From Bombus terrestris (Eukaryota; Arthropoda; Insecta; Hymenoptera; Apidae), in the NCBI RefSeq assembly GCF_910591885.1, contig NW_025963623.1, forward strand, positions 124,001 through 188,000: DNA of 64,000 bases. Direction: 5' to 3'. Below, piece by piece: positions 26,761 to 41,800 of the stretch (its first letter is position 1; each line of letters opens with the position of its first letter). The notes beneath the pieces are model-generated. The model was not told the origin of the DNA. It worked only from the letters and a program-made list of their open reading frames with translations, and ran no database searches. The position numbers were made by a program, and so were the translations under genes.

Positions 26761-29700
26761 GTTGGACACCGTGGGACAACGTGGGACAACGTGGGACAAC
26801 GTGGGACAACGTGGGACAACGTGGGACAACGTGGGACAACGTGGGACAACGTGGGACAACGTGGGACAACGTGGGACATCGTGGGACAACGTGGGACAAC
26901 GTGGGACAACGTGGGACAACGTGGGACACCGTTGGACAACGTGGGACACCGTTGGACATCGTTGGACACCGTGGGACAACGTGGGACAACGTGGGACCAC
27001 GTGGGACAACGTGGGACAACGTGGGACAACGTGGGACAACGTGGGACAACGTGGGACATCGTGGGACAACGTGGGACAACGTGGGACAACGTGGGACAAC
27101 GTGGGACAACGTGGGACATCGTGGGACAACGTGGGACAACGTGGGACAACGTGGGACAACGTGGGACACCGTTGGACAACGTGGGACACCGTTGGACATC
27201 GTTGGACACCGTGGGACAACGTGGGACAACGTGGGACCACGTGGGACAACGTGGGACAACGTGGGACAACGTGGGACAACGTGCGACATCGTGGGACAAC
27301 GTGGGACAACGTGGGACAACGTGGGACAACGTGGGACAACGTGGGACACCGTTGGACACCGTTGGACACCGTTTGACACCGTGGGACACCGTTGGACACC
27401 GTTGGACACCGTTGGACATCGTTGGACATCGTTGGACAACGTGGGACACCGTTGGACATCGTTGGACACCGTGGGACAACGTGGGACAACGTGGGACCAC
27501 GTGGGACAACGTGGGACAACGTGGGACAACGTGGGACAACGTGCGACATCGTGGGACAACGTGGGACAACGTGGGACAACGTGGGACAACGTGGGACAAC
27601 GTGGGACAACGTGGGACAACGTGGGACACCGTTGGACACCGTGGGACACCGTTGGACACCGTTGGACACCGTTGGACATCGTTGGACATCGTTGGACATC
27701 GTGGGACACCGTTGGACATCGTTGGACATCGTTGGACACCGTTGGACATCGTTGGACACCGTGGGACAACGTGGGACAACGTGGGACAACGTGGGACAAC
27801 GTGGGACATCGTGGGACAACGTGGGACAACGTGGGACAACGTGGGACAACGTGGGACATCGTGGGACAACGTGGGACAACGTGGGACAACGTGGGACATC
27901 GTGGGACAACGTGGGACAACGTGGGACAACGTGGGACATCGTTGGACATCGTTGGACATCGTGGGACACCGTTGGACATCGTTGGACATCGTTGGACACC
28001 GCTGGACATCGTTGGACATCGTTGGACATCGTTGGACACCGTTGGACACCGTTGGACACCGTTGGACATCGTTGGACACCGTGGGACAACGTGGGACAAC
28101 GTGGGACAACGTGGGACAACGTGGGACAACGTGGGACAACGTGGGACATCGTGGGACAACGTGGGACAACGTGGGACAACGTGGGACAACGTGGGACAAC
28201 GTGGGACACCGTTGGACACCGTGGGACACCGTTGGACACCGTTGGACATCGTTGGACACCGTGGGACAACGTGGGACAACGTGGGACAACGTGGGACAAC
28301 GTGGGACATCGTCGGACAACGTGGGACAACGAGGGACAACGTGGGACAACGTGGGACATCGTGGGACAACGTGGGACAACGTGGGACAACGTGGGACATC
28401 GTGGGACAACGTGGGACAACGTGGGACAACGTGGGACAAAGTGGGACAACGTGGGACACCGTTGGACACCGTTGGACACCGTTGGACACCGTTGGACATC
28501 GTTGGACACCGTGGGACAACGTGGGACACCGTTGGACACCGTTGGACACCGTTGGACACCGTTGGACATCGTTGGACACCGTGGGACAACGTGGGACAAC
28601 GTGGGACATCGTGGGACAACGTGGGACAACGTGGGACAACGTGGGACAACGTGGGACAACGTGGGACAACGTGGGACACCGTTGGACACCGTTGGACACC
28701 GTTGGACATCGTTGGACACCGTGGGACAACGTGGGACAACGTGGGACAACGTGGGAAACCATGGAACAACGTGGGACAACGTGGGACACCGTTGGACATC
28801 GTTGGACAACGTGGGACAACGTGGGACAACGTGGGACAACGTGGGACAACGTGGGACAACGTGGGACAACGTGGGACACCGTTGGACACCGTGGGACACC
28901 GTTGGACACCGTTGGACATCGTTGGACATCGTTGGACAACGTGGGACAACGTGGGACAACGTGGGACAACGTGGGACAACGTGGGACAACGTGGGACAAC
29001 GTGGGACAACGTGGGACAACGTGGGACAACGTGGGACATCGTGGGACAACGTGGGACAACGTGGGACAACGTGGGACAACGTGGGACACCGTTGGACAAC
29101 GTGGGACACCGTTGGACATCGTTGGACACCGTGGGACAACGTGGGACAACGTGGGACCACGTGGGACAACGTGGGACAACGTGGGACAACGTGGGACAAC
29201 GTGGGACAACGTGGGACATCGTGGGACAACGTGGGACAACGTGGGACACCGTTGGACATCGTTGGACACCGTGGGACACCGTGGGACAACGTGGGACAAC
29301 GTGGGACAACGTGGGACAACGTGGGACAACGTGGGACAACGTGGGACAACGTGGGACAACGTGGGACAACGTGGGACAACGTGGGACAACGTGGGACAAC
29401 GTGGGACAACGTGGGACAACGTGGGACATCGTGGGACAACGTGGGACAACGTGGGACAACGTGGGACAACGTGGGACAACGTGGGACACCGTTGGACACC
29501 GTTGGACACCGTTGGACACCGTTGGACATCGTTGGACACCGTGGGACAACGTGGGACAACGTGGGACAACGTGGGAAACCATGGAACAACGTGGGACAAC
29601 GTGGGACACCGTTGGACATCGTTGGACATCGTTGGACACCGTGGGACAACGTGGGACAACGTGGGACAACGTGGGACAACGTGGGACAACGTGGGACACC

Positions 29701-32100
29701 GTTGGACATCGTTGGACACCGTGGGACAACGTGGGACAACGTGGGACACCGTTGGACATCGCTGGACACCGTTGGACATCGTTGGACACCGTGGGACAAC
29801 GTGGGACAACGTGGGACAACGTGGGACAACGTGGGACAACGTGGGACAACGTGGGACAACGTGGGACAACGTGGGACAACGTGGGACAACGTGGGACACC
29901 GTTGGACACCGTGGGACACCGTTGGACACCGTTGGACATCGTTGGACACCGTGGGACAACGTGGGACAACGTGGGACAACGTGGGACAACGTGGGACAAC
30001 GTGGGACACCGTTGGACATCGCTGGACACCGTTGGACATCGTTGGACACCGTGGGACAACGTGGGACAACGTGGGACAACGTGGGACAACGTGGGACAAC
30101 GTGGGACAACGTGGGACAACGTGGGACAACGTGGGACAACGTGGGACAACGTGGGACATCGTGGGACAACGTGGGACAACGTGGGACAACGTGGGACAAC
30201 GTGGGACATCGTTGGACACCGTTGGACACCGTGGGACAACGTGGGACAACGTGGGACAAGGTGGGACAACGTGGGACAACGTGGGACAACGTGGGACAAC
30301 GTGGGACAACGTGGGACAACGTGGGACAACGTGGGACAACGTGGGACAACGTGGGACAACGTGGGACATCGTGGGACAACGTGGGACAACGTGGGACAAC
30401 GTGGGACAACGTGGGACAACGTGGGAAACCATGGAACAACGTGGGACAACGTGGGACACCGTTGGACATCGTTGGACACCGTGGGACAACGTGGGACCAC
30501 GTGGGACAACGTGGGACAACGTGGGACAACGTGGGACAACGTGGGAAACCATGGAACAACGTGGGACAACGTGGGACACCGTTGGACATCGGTGGACAAC
30601 GTGGGACAACGTGGGACAACGTGGGACAACGTGGGACAACGTGGGACAACGTGGGACACCGTTGGACACCGTGGGACACCGTTGGACACCGTTGGACATC
30701 GTTGGACACCGTGGGACAACGTGGGACAACGTGGGACAACGTGGGACAACGTGGGACAACGTGGGACAACGTGGGACAACGTGGGACAACGTGGGACAAC
30801 GTGGGACAACGTGGGACACCGTTGGACAACGTGGGACACCGTTGGACATCGTTGGACACCGTGGGACAACGTGGGACAACGTGGGACAACGTGGGACAAC
30901 GTGGGACAACGTGGGACAACGTGGGACAACGTGGGACAACGTGGGACATCGTGGGACAACGTGGGACAACGTGGGACAACGTGGGACACCGTTGGACACC
31001 GTTGGACACCGTTGGACACCGTTGGACATCGTTGGACACCGTGGGACAACGTGGGACAACGTGGGACAACGTGGGAAACCATGGAACAACGTGGGACAAC
31101 GTGGGACACCGTTGGACATCGTTGGACATCGTTGGACACCGTGGGACAACGTGGGGCAACGTGGGACAACGTGGGACAACGTGGGACAACGTGGGACAAC
31201 GTGGGACAACGTGGGACAACGTGGGACAACGTGGGACAACGTGGGACAACGTTGGACATCGTTGGACAACGTGGGACAACGTGGGACAACGTGGGACAAC
31301 GTGGGACAACGTGGGACAACGTGGGACACCGTTGGACACCGTTGGACATCGTGGGACAACGTGGGACAACGTGGGACAACGTGGGACAACGTGGGACATC
31401 GTTGGACACCGTTGGACACCGTGGGACAACGTGGGACAACGTGGGACAACGTGGGACAACGTGGGACAACGTGGGACAACGTGGGACAACGTGGGACAAC
31501 GTGGGACAACGTGGGACAACGTGGGACAACGTGGGACACCGTTGGACACCGTTGGACACCGTTGGACACCGTTGGACATCGTTGGACACCGTGGGACAAC
31601 GTGGGACAACGTGGGACAACGTGGGAAACCATGGAACAACGTGGGACAACGTGGGACACCGTTGGACATCGTTGGACATCGTTGGACACCGTGGGACAAC
31701 GTGGGACAACGTGGGACAACGTGGGACAACGTGGGACAACGTGGGACAACGTGGGACAACGTGGGACAACGTTGGACATCGTTGGACAACGTGGGACAAC
31801 GTGGGACAACGTGGGACAACGTGGGACAACGTGGGACACCGTTGGACAACGTGGGACACCGTTGGACACCGTTGGACATCGTTGGACACCGTGGGACAAC
31901 GTGGGACAACGTGGGACAACGTGGGACACCGTTGGACACCGTTGGACACCGTTGGACACCGTTGGACATCGTTGGACACCGTGGGACAACGTGGGACAAC
32001 GTGGGACAACGTGGGAAACCATGGAACAACGTGGGACAACGTGGGACACCGTTGGACATCGTTGGACATCGTTGGACACCGTGGGACAACGTGGGACAAC
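26531..32100 (+). repeat. 5.88-kb macro-unit, left copy
   Basis: This is the largest clear duplication in the window. It matches 32411-37960 at an offset of 5,880 bp, with local shifts of one or two units (5,870 near 29.0-29.6 kb; 5,860 after 31.8 kb). Shared rare units include gtttgacacc (27371, 33251), gtgcgacatc (27281 and 27541; 33161 and 33421), gtgggacaag (30251, 36131) and ggtggacaac (30591, 36471). Units private to this copy include gtcggacaac (28311), gtgggaccac (30491) and gtggggcaac (31151). Confidence 0.92.
27961..28920 (+). repeat. Four-copy module, copy 3
   Basis: The landmarks are gctggacatc (28001), gagggacaac (28331), gtgggacaaa (28431) and the marker (28751). The private unit is gtcggacaac at 28311. 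It lies inside the left 5.88-kb macro-unit. Confidence 0.88.
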
Positions 32101-32410
32101 GTGGGACAACGTGGGACAACGTGGGACAACGTGGGAAACCATGGAACAACGTGGGACAACGTGGGACACCGTTGGACATCGGTGGACAACGTTGGACATC
32201 GTTGGACAACGTGGGACAACGTGGGACAACGTGGGACAACGTGGGACAACGTGGGACACCGTTGGACACCGTTGGACATCGTTGGACACCGTGGGACACC
32301 GTTGGACACCGTGGGACACCGTTGGACACCGTTGGACATCGTTGGACACCGTGGGACAACGTGGGACAACGTGGGAAACCATGGAACAACGTGGGACAAC
32401 GTGGGACACC

Positions 32411-35400
32411 GTTGGACACCGTTGGACATCGTTGGACACCGTGGGACAACGTGGGACAACGTGGGACAACGTGGGAAACCATGGAACAACGTGGGACAAC
32501 GTGGGACACCGTTGGACATCGTTGGACAACGTGGGACAACGTGGGACAACGTGGGACAACGTGGGACAACGTGGGACAACGTGGGACAACGTGGGACACC
32601 GTTGGACACCGTGGGACACCGTTGGACACCGTTGGACATCGTTGGACACCGTGGGACAACGTGGGACAACGTGGGACAACGTGGGACAACGTGGGACAAC
32701 GTGGGACAACGTGGGACAACGTGGGACAACGTGGGACAACGTGGGACAACGTGGGACATCGTGGGACAACGTGGGACAACGTGGGACAACGTGGGACAAC
32801 GTGGGACACCGTTGGACAACGTGGGACACCGTTGGACATCGTTGGACACCGTGGGACAACGTGGGACAACGTGGGACCACGTGGGACAACGTGGGACAAC
32901 GTGGGACAACGTGGGACAACGTGGGACAACGTGGGACATCGTGGGACAACGTGGGACAACGTGGGACAACGTGGGACAACGTGGGACAACGTGGGACATC
33001 GTGGGACAACGTGGGACAACGTGGGACAACGTGGGACAACGTGGGACACCGTTGGACAACGTGGGACACCGTTGGACATCGTTGGACACCGTGGGACAAC
33101 GTGGGACAACGTGGGACCACGTGGGACAACGTGGGACAACGTGGGACAACGTGGGACAACGTGCGACATCGTGGGACAACGTGGGACAACGTGGGACAAC
33201 GTGGGACAACGTGGGACAACGTGGGACACCGTTGGACACCGTTGGACACCGTTTGACACCGTGGGACACCGTTGGACACCGTTGGACACCGTTGGACATC
33301 GTTGGACATCGTTGGACAACGTGGGACACCGTTGGACATCGTTGGACACCGTGGGACAACGTGGGACAACGTGGGACCACGTGGGACAACGTGGGACAAC
33401 GTGGGACAACGTGGGACAACGTGCGACATCGTGGGACAACGTGGGACAACGTGGGACAACGTGGGACAACGTGGGACAACGTGGGACAACGTGGGACAAC
33501 GTGGGACACCGTTGGACACCGTGGGACACCGTTGGACACCGTTGGACACCGTTGGACATCGTTGGACATCGTTGGACATCGTGGGACACCGTTGGACATC
33601 GTTGGACATCGTTGGACACCGTTGGACATCGTTGGACACCGTGGGACAACGTGGGACAACGTGGGACAACGTGGGACAACGTGGGACATCGTGGGACAAC
33701 GTGGGACAACGTGGGACAACGTGGGACAACGTGGGACATCGTGGGACAACGTGGGACAACGTGGGACAACGTGGGACATCGTGGGACAACGTGGGACAAC
33801 GTGGGACAACGTGGGACATCGTTGGACATCGTTGGACATCGTGGGACACCGTTGGACATCGTTGGACATCGTTGGACACCGCTGGACATCGTTGGACATC
33901 GTTGGACATCGTTGGACACCGTTGGACACCGTTGGACACCGTTGGACATCGTTGGACACCGTGGGACAACGTGGGACAACGTGGGACAACGTGGGACAAC
34001 GTGGGACAACGTGGGACAACGTGGGACATCGTGGGACAACGTGGGACAACGTGGGACAACGTGGGACAACGTGGGACAACGTGGGACACCGTTGGACACC
34101 GTGGGACACCGTTGGACACCGTTGGACATCGTTGGACACCGTGGGACAACGTGGGACAACGTGGGACAACGTGGGACAACGTGGGACATCGTGGGACAAC
34201 GTGGGACAACGAGGGACAACGTGGGACAACGTGGGACATCGTGGGACAACGTGTGACAACGTGGGACAACGTGGGACATCGTGGGACAACGTGGGACAAC
34301 GTGGGACAACGTGGGACAAAGTGGGACAACGTGGGACACCGTTGGACACCGTTGGACACCGTTGGACACCGTTGGACATCGTTGGACACCGTGGGACAAC
34401 GTGGGACACCGTTGGACACCGTTGGACACCGTTGGACACCGTTGGACATCGTTGGACACCGTGGGACAACGTGGGACAACGTGGGACATCGTGGGACAAC
34501 GTGGGACAACGTGGGACAACGTGGGACAACGTGGGACAACGTGGGACAACGTGGGACACCGTTGGACACCGTTGGACACCGTTGGACATCGTTGGACACC
34601 GTGGGACAACGTGGGACAACGTGGGACAACGTGGGAAACCATGGAACAACGTGGGACAACGTGGGACACCGTTGGACATCGTTGGACAACGTGGGACAAC
34701 GTGGGACAACGTGGGACAACGTGGGACAACGTGGGACAACGTGGGACAACGTGGGACACCGTTGGACACCGTGGGACACCGTTGGACACCGTTGGACATC
34801 GTTGGACATCGTTGGACAACGTGGGACAACGTGGGACAACGTGGGACAACGTGGGACAACGTGGGACAACGTGGGACAACGTGGGACAACGTGGGACAAC
34901 GTGGGACATCGTGGGACAACGTGGGACAACGTGGGACAACGTGGGACAACGTGGGACACCGTTGGACAACGTGGGACACCGTTGGACATCGTTGGACACC
35001 GTGGGACAACGTGGGACAACGTGGGACCACGTGGGACAACGTGGGACAACGTGGGACAACGTGGGACAACGTGGGACAACGTGGGACATCGTGGGACAAC
35101 GTGGGACAACGTGGGACACCGTTGGACATCGTTGGACACCGTGGGACACCGTGGGACAACGTGGGACAACGTGGGACAACGTGGGACAACGTGGGACAAC
35201 GTGGGACAACGTGGGACAACGTGGGACAACGTGGGACAACGTGGGACAACGTGGGACAACGTGGGACAACGTGGGACAACGTGGGACAACGTGGGACATC
35301 GTGGGACAACGTGGGACAACGTGGGACAACGTGGGACAACGTGGGACAACGTGGGACACCGTTGGACACCGTTGGACACCGTTGGACACCGTTGGACATC

Positions 35401-37960
35401 GTTGGACACCGTGGGACAACGTGGGACAACGTGGGACAACGTGGGAAACCATGGAACAACGTGGGACAACGTGGGACACCGTTGGACATCGTTGGACATC
35501 GTTGGACACCGTGGGACAACGTGGGACAACGTGGGACAACGTGGGACAACGTGGGACAACGTGGGACACCGTTGGACATCGTTGGACACCGTGGGACAAC
35601 GTGGGACAACGTGGGACACCGTTGGACATCGCTGGACACCGTTGGACATCGTTGGACACCGTGGGACAACGTGGGACAACGTGGGACAACGTGGGACAAC
35701 GTGGGACAACGTGGGACAACGTGGGACAACGTGGGACAACGTGGGACAACGTGGGACAACGTGGGACAACGTGGGACACCGTTGGACACCGTGGGACACC
35801 GTTGGACACCGTTGGACATCGTTGGACACCGTGGGACAACGTGGGACAACGTGGGACAACGTGGGACAACGTGGGACAACGTGGGACACCGTTGGACATC
35901 GCTGGACACCGTTGGACATCGTTGGACACCGTGGGACAACGTGGGACAACGTGGGACAACGTGGGACAACGTGGGACAACGTGGGACAACGTGGGACAAC
36001 GTGGGACAACGTGGGACAACGTGGGACAACGTGGGACATCGTGGGACAACGTGGGACAACGTGGGACAACGTGGGACAACGTGGGACATCGTTGGACACC
36101 GTTGGACACCGTGGGACAACGTGGGACAACGTGGGACAAGGTGGGACAACGTGGGACAACGTGGGACAACGTGGGACAACGTGGGACAACGTGGGACAAC
36201 GTGGGACAACGTGGGACAACGTGGGACAACGTGGGACAACGTGGGACATCGTGGGACAACGTGGGACAACGTGGGACAACGTGGGACAACGTGGGACAAC
36301 GTGGGAAACCATGGAACAACGTGGGACAACGTGGGACACCGTTGGACATCGTTGGACACCGTGGGACAACGTGGGACAACGTGGGACAACGTGGGACAAC
36401 GTGGGACAACGTGGGACAACGTGGGAAACCATGGAACAACGTGGGACAACGTGGGACACCGTTGGACATCGGTGGACAACGTGGGACAACGTGGGACAAC
36501 GTGGGACAACGTGGGACAACGTGGGACAACGTGGGACACCGTTGGACACCGTGGGACACCGTTGGACACCGTTGGACATCGTTGGACACCGTGGGACAAC
36601 GTGGGACAACGTGGGACAACGTGGGACAACGTGGGACAACGTGGGACAACGTGGGACAACGTGGGACAACGTGGGACAACGTGGGACAACGTGGGACACC
36701 GTTGGACAACGTGGGACACCGTTGGACATCGTTGGACACCGTGGGACAACGTGGGACAACGTGGGACAACGTGGGACAACGTGGGACAACGTGGGACAAC
36801 GTGGGACAACGTGGGACAACGTGGGACAACGTGGGACAACGTGGGACAACGTGGGACAACGTGGGACACCGTTGGACACCGTTGGACACCGTTGGACACC
36901 GTTGGACATCGTTGGACACCGTGGGACAACGTGGGACAACGTGGGACAACGTGGGAAACCATGGAACAACGTGGGACAACGTGGGACACCGTTGGACATC
37001 GTTGGACATCGTTGGACACCGTGGGACAACGTGGGACAACGTGGGACAACGTGGGACAACGTGGGACAACGTGGGACAACGTGGGACAACGTGGGACAAC
37101 GTGGGACAACGTGGGACAACGTGGGACAACGTTGGACATCGTTGGACAACGTGGGACAACGTGGGACAACGTGGGACAACGTGGGACAACGTGGGACAAC
37201 GTGGGACACCGTTGGACACCGTTGGACATCGTGGGACAACGTGGGACAACGTGGGACAACGTGGGACAACGTGGGACATCGTTGGACACCGTTGGACACC
37301 GTGGGACAACGTGGGACAACGTGGGACAACGTGGGACAACGTGGGACAACGTGGGACAACGTGGGACAACGTGGGACAACGTGGGACAACGTGGGACAAC
37401 GTGGGACAACGTGGGACACCGTTGGACACCGTTGGACACCGTTGGACACCGTTGGACATCGTTGGACACCGTGGGACAACGTGGGACAACGTGGGACAAC
37501 GTGGGAAACCATGGAACAACGTGGGACAACGTGGGACACCGTTGGACATCGTTGGACATCGTTGGACACCGTGGGACAACGTGGGACAACGTGGGACAAC
37601 GTGGGACAACGTGGGACAACGTGGGACAACGTGGGACAACGTGGGACAACGTTGGACATCGTTGGACAACGTGGGACAACGTGGGACAACGTGGGACAAC
37701 GTGGGACAACGTGGGACACCGTTGGACACCGTTGGACATCGTTGGACACCGTGGGACAACGTGGGACAACGTGGGACAACGTGGGACACCGTTGGACACC
37801 GTTGGACACCGTTGGACACCGTTGGACATCGTTGGACACCGTGGGACAACGTGGGACAACGTGGGACAACGTGGGAAACCATGGAACAACGTGGGACAAC
37901 GTGGGACACCGTTGGACATCGTTGGACATCGTTGGACACCGTGGGACAACGTGGGACAAC
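32411..37960 (+). repeat. 5.88-kb macro-unit, right copy
   Basis: This is the right partner of 26531-32100. A private unit is gtgtgacaac at 34251. Relative to the left copy it lost one gtgggacaac near 34.9 kb, regained one by 36.1 kb, and lost the pair gttggacaac plus gtgggacacc near 37.7 kb. The match ends at 37961, where gtgggaaaac begins a different context. Confidence 0.92.
33841..34800 (+). repeat. Four-copy module, copy 4
   Basis: The landmarks are gctggacatc (33881), gagggacaac (34211), gtgggacaaa (34311) and the marker (34631). The private unit is gtgtgacaac at 34251. It is copy 3 carried to the right by the 5.88-kb duplication. Confidence 0.88.
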
Positions 37961-38770
37961 GTGGGAAAACGTGGGACAACGTGGGACACCGTTGGACATC
38001 GCTGGACACCGTTGGACATCGTTGGACACCGTGGGACAACGTGGGACAACGTGGGACAACGTGGGACAACGTGGGACAACGTGGGACAACGTGGGACAAC
38101 GTGGGACATCGTGGGACAACGTGGGACAACGTGGGACAACGTGGGACAACGTGGGACATCGTTGGACACCGTTGGACACCGTGGGACAACGTGGGACAAC
38201 GTGGGACAACGTGGGACAACGTGGGACAACGTGGGACAACGTGGGACAACGTGGGACAACGTGGGACAACGTGGGACAACGTGGGACAACGTGGGACAAC
38301 GTGGGACAACGTGGGACAACGTGGGACATCGTGGGACAACGTGGGACAACGTGGGACAACGTGGGACAACGTGGGACAACGTGGGACACCGTTGGACATC
38401 GTTGGACACCGTGGGACAACGTGGGACAACGTGGGACAACGTGGGACACCGTTGGACACCGTTGGACACCGTTGGACACCGTTGGACATCGTTGGACACC
38501 GTGGGACAACGTGGGACAACGTGGGACAACGTGGGACACCGTTGGACACCGTTGGACACCGTTGGACACCGTTGGACATCGTTGGACACCGTGGGACAAC
38601 GTGGGACAACGTGGGACAACGTGGGAAACCATGGAACAACGTGGGACAACGTGGGACACCGTTGGACACCGTGGGACACCGTTGGACACCGTTGGACATC
38701 GTTGGACACCGTGGGACAACGTGGGACAACGTGGGACAACGTGGGACAACGTGGGACAACGTGGGACAAC
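37131..38770 (+). repeat. 9.36-kb-spaced segmental copy, left
   Basis: It matches 46501-48130 at an offset of 9,360-9,370 bp. Shared landmarks are markers at 37501, 37871 and 38621 (partners 46861, 47231 and 47981) and gtgggaaaac at 37961 (47321). The match ends where this copy has a marker (38771) and the partner has plain G-type units. Confidence 0.87.
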
Positions 38771-39940
38771 GTGGGAAACCATGGAACAACGTGGGACAAC
38801 GTGGGACACCGTTGGACATCGGTGGACAACGTGGGACAACGTGGGACAACGTGGGACAACGTGGGACAACGTGGGACAACGTGGGACACCGTTGGACACC
38901 GTGGGACACCGTTGGACACCGTTGGACATCGTTGGACACCGTGGGACAACGTGGGACAACGTGGGACAACGTGGGACAACGTGGGACAACGTGGGACAAC
39001 GTGGGACAACGTGGGACAACGTGGGACAACGTGGGACAACGTGGGACAACGTGGGACACCGTTGGACAACGTGGGACACCGTTGGACATCGTTGGACACC
39101 GTGGGACAACGTGGGACAACGTGGGACAACGTGGGACAACGTGGGACAACGTGGGACAACGTGGGACAACGTGGGACAACGTGGGACATCGTGGGACAAC
39201 GTGGGACAACGTGGGACAACGTGGGACACCGTTGGACACCGTTGGACACCGTTGGACATCGTTGGACACCGTGGGACAACGTGGGACAACGTGGGACAAC
39301 GTGGGAAACCATGGAACAACGTGGGACAACGTGGGACACCGTTGGACATCGTTGGACATCGTTGGACACCGTGGGACAACGTGGGGCAACGTGGGAAAAC
39401 GTGGGACAACGTGGGACACCGTTGGACATCGCTGGACACCGTTGGACATCGTTGGACACCGTGGGACAACGTGGGACAACGTGGGACAACGTGGGACAAC
39501 GTGGGACAACGTGGGACAACGTGGGACAACGTGGGACAACGTGGGACAACGTTGGACATCGTTGGACAACGTGGGACAACGTGGGACAACGTGGGACAAC
39601 GTGGGACAACGTGGGACACCGTTGGACACCGTTGGACATCGTGGGACAACGTGGGACAACGTGGGACAACGTGGGACAACGTGGGACATCGTTGGACACC
39701 GTTGGACACCGTGGGACAACGTGGGACAACGTGGGACAACGTGGGACAACGTGGGACAACGTGGGACAACGTGGGACAACGTGGGACAACGTGGGACAAC
39801 GTGGGACAACGTGGGACAACGTGGGACACCGTTGGACACCGTTGGACACCGTTGGACACCGTTGGACATCGTTGGACACCGTGGGACAACGTGGGACAAC
39901 GTGGGACAACGTGGGAAACCATGGAACAACGTGGGACAAC
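38161..39940 (+). repeat. 6.94-kb-spaced segmental copy, left
   Basis: It matches 45121-46890 at an offset of about 6,940-6,950 bp. Shared landmarks are markers at 38621, 38771, 39301 and 39911 (partners 45561, 45711, 46251 and 46861), ggtggacaac at 38821 (45761) and gtgggaaaac at 39391 (46341). A unit private to the left copy is gtggggcaac at 39381. Confidence 0.86.
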
Positions 39941-40380
39941 GTGGGACAACGTGGGACACCGTTGGACACCGTTGGACACCGTTGGACACCGTTGGACATC
40001 GTTGGACACCGTGGGACAACGTGGGACAACGTGGGACAACGTGGGAAACCATGGAACAACGTGGGACAACGTGGGACACCGTTGGACATCGTTGGACATC
40101 GTTGGACACCGTGGGACAACGTGGGACAACGTGGGAAAACGTGGGACAACGTGGGACACCGTTGGACATCGCTGGACACCGTTGGACATCGTTGGACACC
40201 GTGGGACAACGTGGGACACCGTGGGACAACGTGGGACAACGTGGGACAACGTGGGACAACGTGGGACAACGTGGGACAACGTGGGACAACGTGGGACAAC
40301 GTGGGACAACGTGGGACAACGTGGGACAACGTGGGACAACGTGGGACAACGTGGGACACCGTTGGACATCGTTGGACACC

Positions 40381-41570
40381 GTGGGACATCGTGGGACAAC
40401 GTGGGACAACGTGGGACACCGTTGGACACCGTTGGACACCGTTGGACACCGTTGGACATCGTTGGACACCGTGGGACAACGTGGGACAACGTGGGACAAC
40501 GTGGGACACCGTTGGACACCGTTGGACACCGTTGGACACCGTTGGACATCGTTGGACACCGTGGGACAACGTGGGACAACGTGGGACAACGTGGGAAACC
40601 ATGGAACAACGTGGGACAACGTGGGACACCGTTGGACACCGTGGGACACCGTTGGACACCGTTGGACATCGTTGGACACCGTGGGACAACGTGGGACAAC
40701 GTGGGACAACGTGGGACAACGTGGGACAACGTGGGACAACGTGGGACAACGTGGGACAACGTGGGACAACGTGGGACATCGTGGGACAACGTGGGACAAC
40801 GTGGGACAACGTGGGACAACGTGGGACACCGTTGGACAACGTGGGACACCGTTGGACATCGTTGGACACCGTGGGACAACGTGGGACAACGTGGGACCAC
40901 GTGGGACAACGTGGGACAACGTGGGACAACGTGGGACAACGTGGGACAACGTGGGACAACGTGGGACATCGTGGGACAACGTGGGACAACGTGGGACACC
41001 GTTGGACATCGTTGGACACCGTGGGACACCGTGGGACAACGTGGGACAACGTGGGACAACGTGGGACAACGTGGGACAACGTGGGACAACGTGGGACAAC
41101 GTGGGACAACATGGGACAACGTGGGACAACGTGGGACATCGTGGGACAACGTGGGACAACGTGGGACAACGTGGGACAACGTGGGACAACGTGGGACACC
41201 GTTGGACACCGTTGGACACCGTTGGACACCGTTGGACATCGTTGGACACCGTGGGACAACGTGGGACAACGTGGGACAACGTGGGAAACCATGGAACAAC
41301 GTGGGACAACGTGGGACACCGTTGGACATCGTTGGACATCGTTGGACACCGTGGGACAACGTGGGACAACGTGGGACAACGTGGGACAACGTGGGACAAC
41401 GTGGGACACCGTTGGACATCGTTGGACACCGTGGGACAACGTGGGACAACGTGGGACACCGTTGGACATCGCTGGACACCGTTGGACATCGTTGGACACC
41501 GTGGGACAACGTGGGACAACGTGGGACAACGTGGGACAACGTGGGACAACGTGGGACAACGTGGGACAAC
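40381..41570 (+). repeat. 7.4-kb-spaced segmental copy, left
   Basis: It matches 47771-48980 at an offset of 7,390-7,410 bp. The best shared landmark is the rare unit atgggacaac (41111, 48521), with markers at 40591 and 41281 (47981, 48691) and gctggacacc at 41471 (48881). Confidence 0.87.
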
Positions 41571-41800
41571 GTGGGACAACGTGGGACAACGTGGGACAAC
41601 GTGGGACAACGTGGGACAACGTGGGAAACCATGGAACAACGTGGGACAACGTGGGACACCGTTGGACATCGTTGGACAACGTGGGACAACGTGGGACAAC
41701 GTGGGACAACGTGGGACAACGTGGGACAACGTGGGACAACGTGGGACACCGTTGGACATCGTTGGACACCGTGGGACAACGTGGGACAACGTGGGACAAC

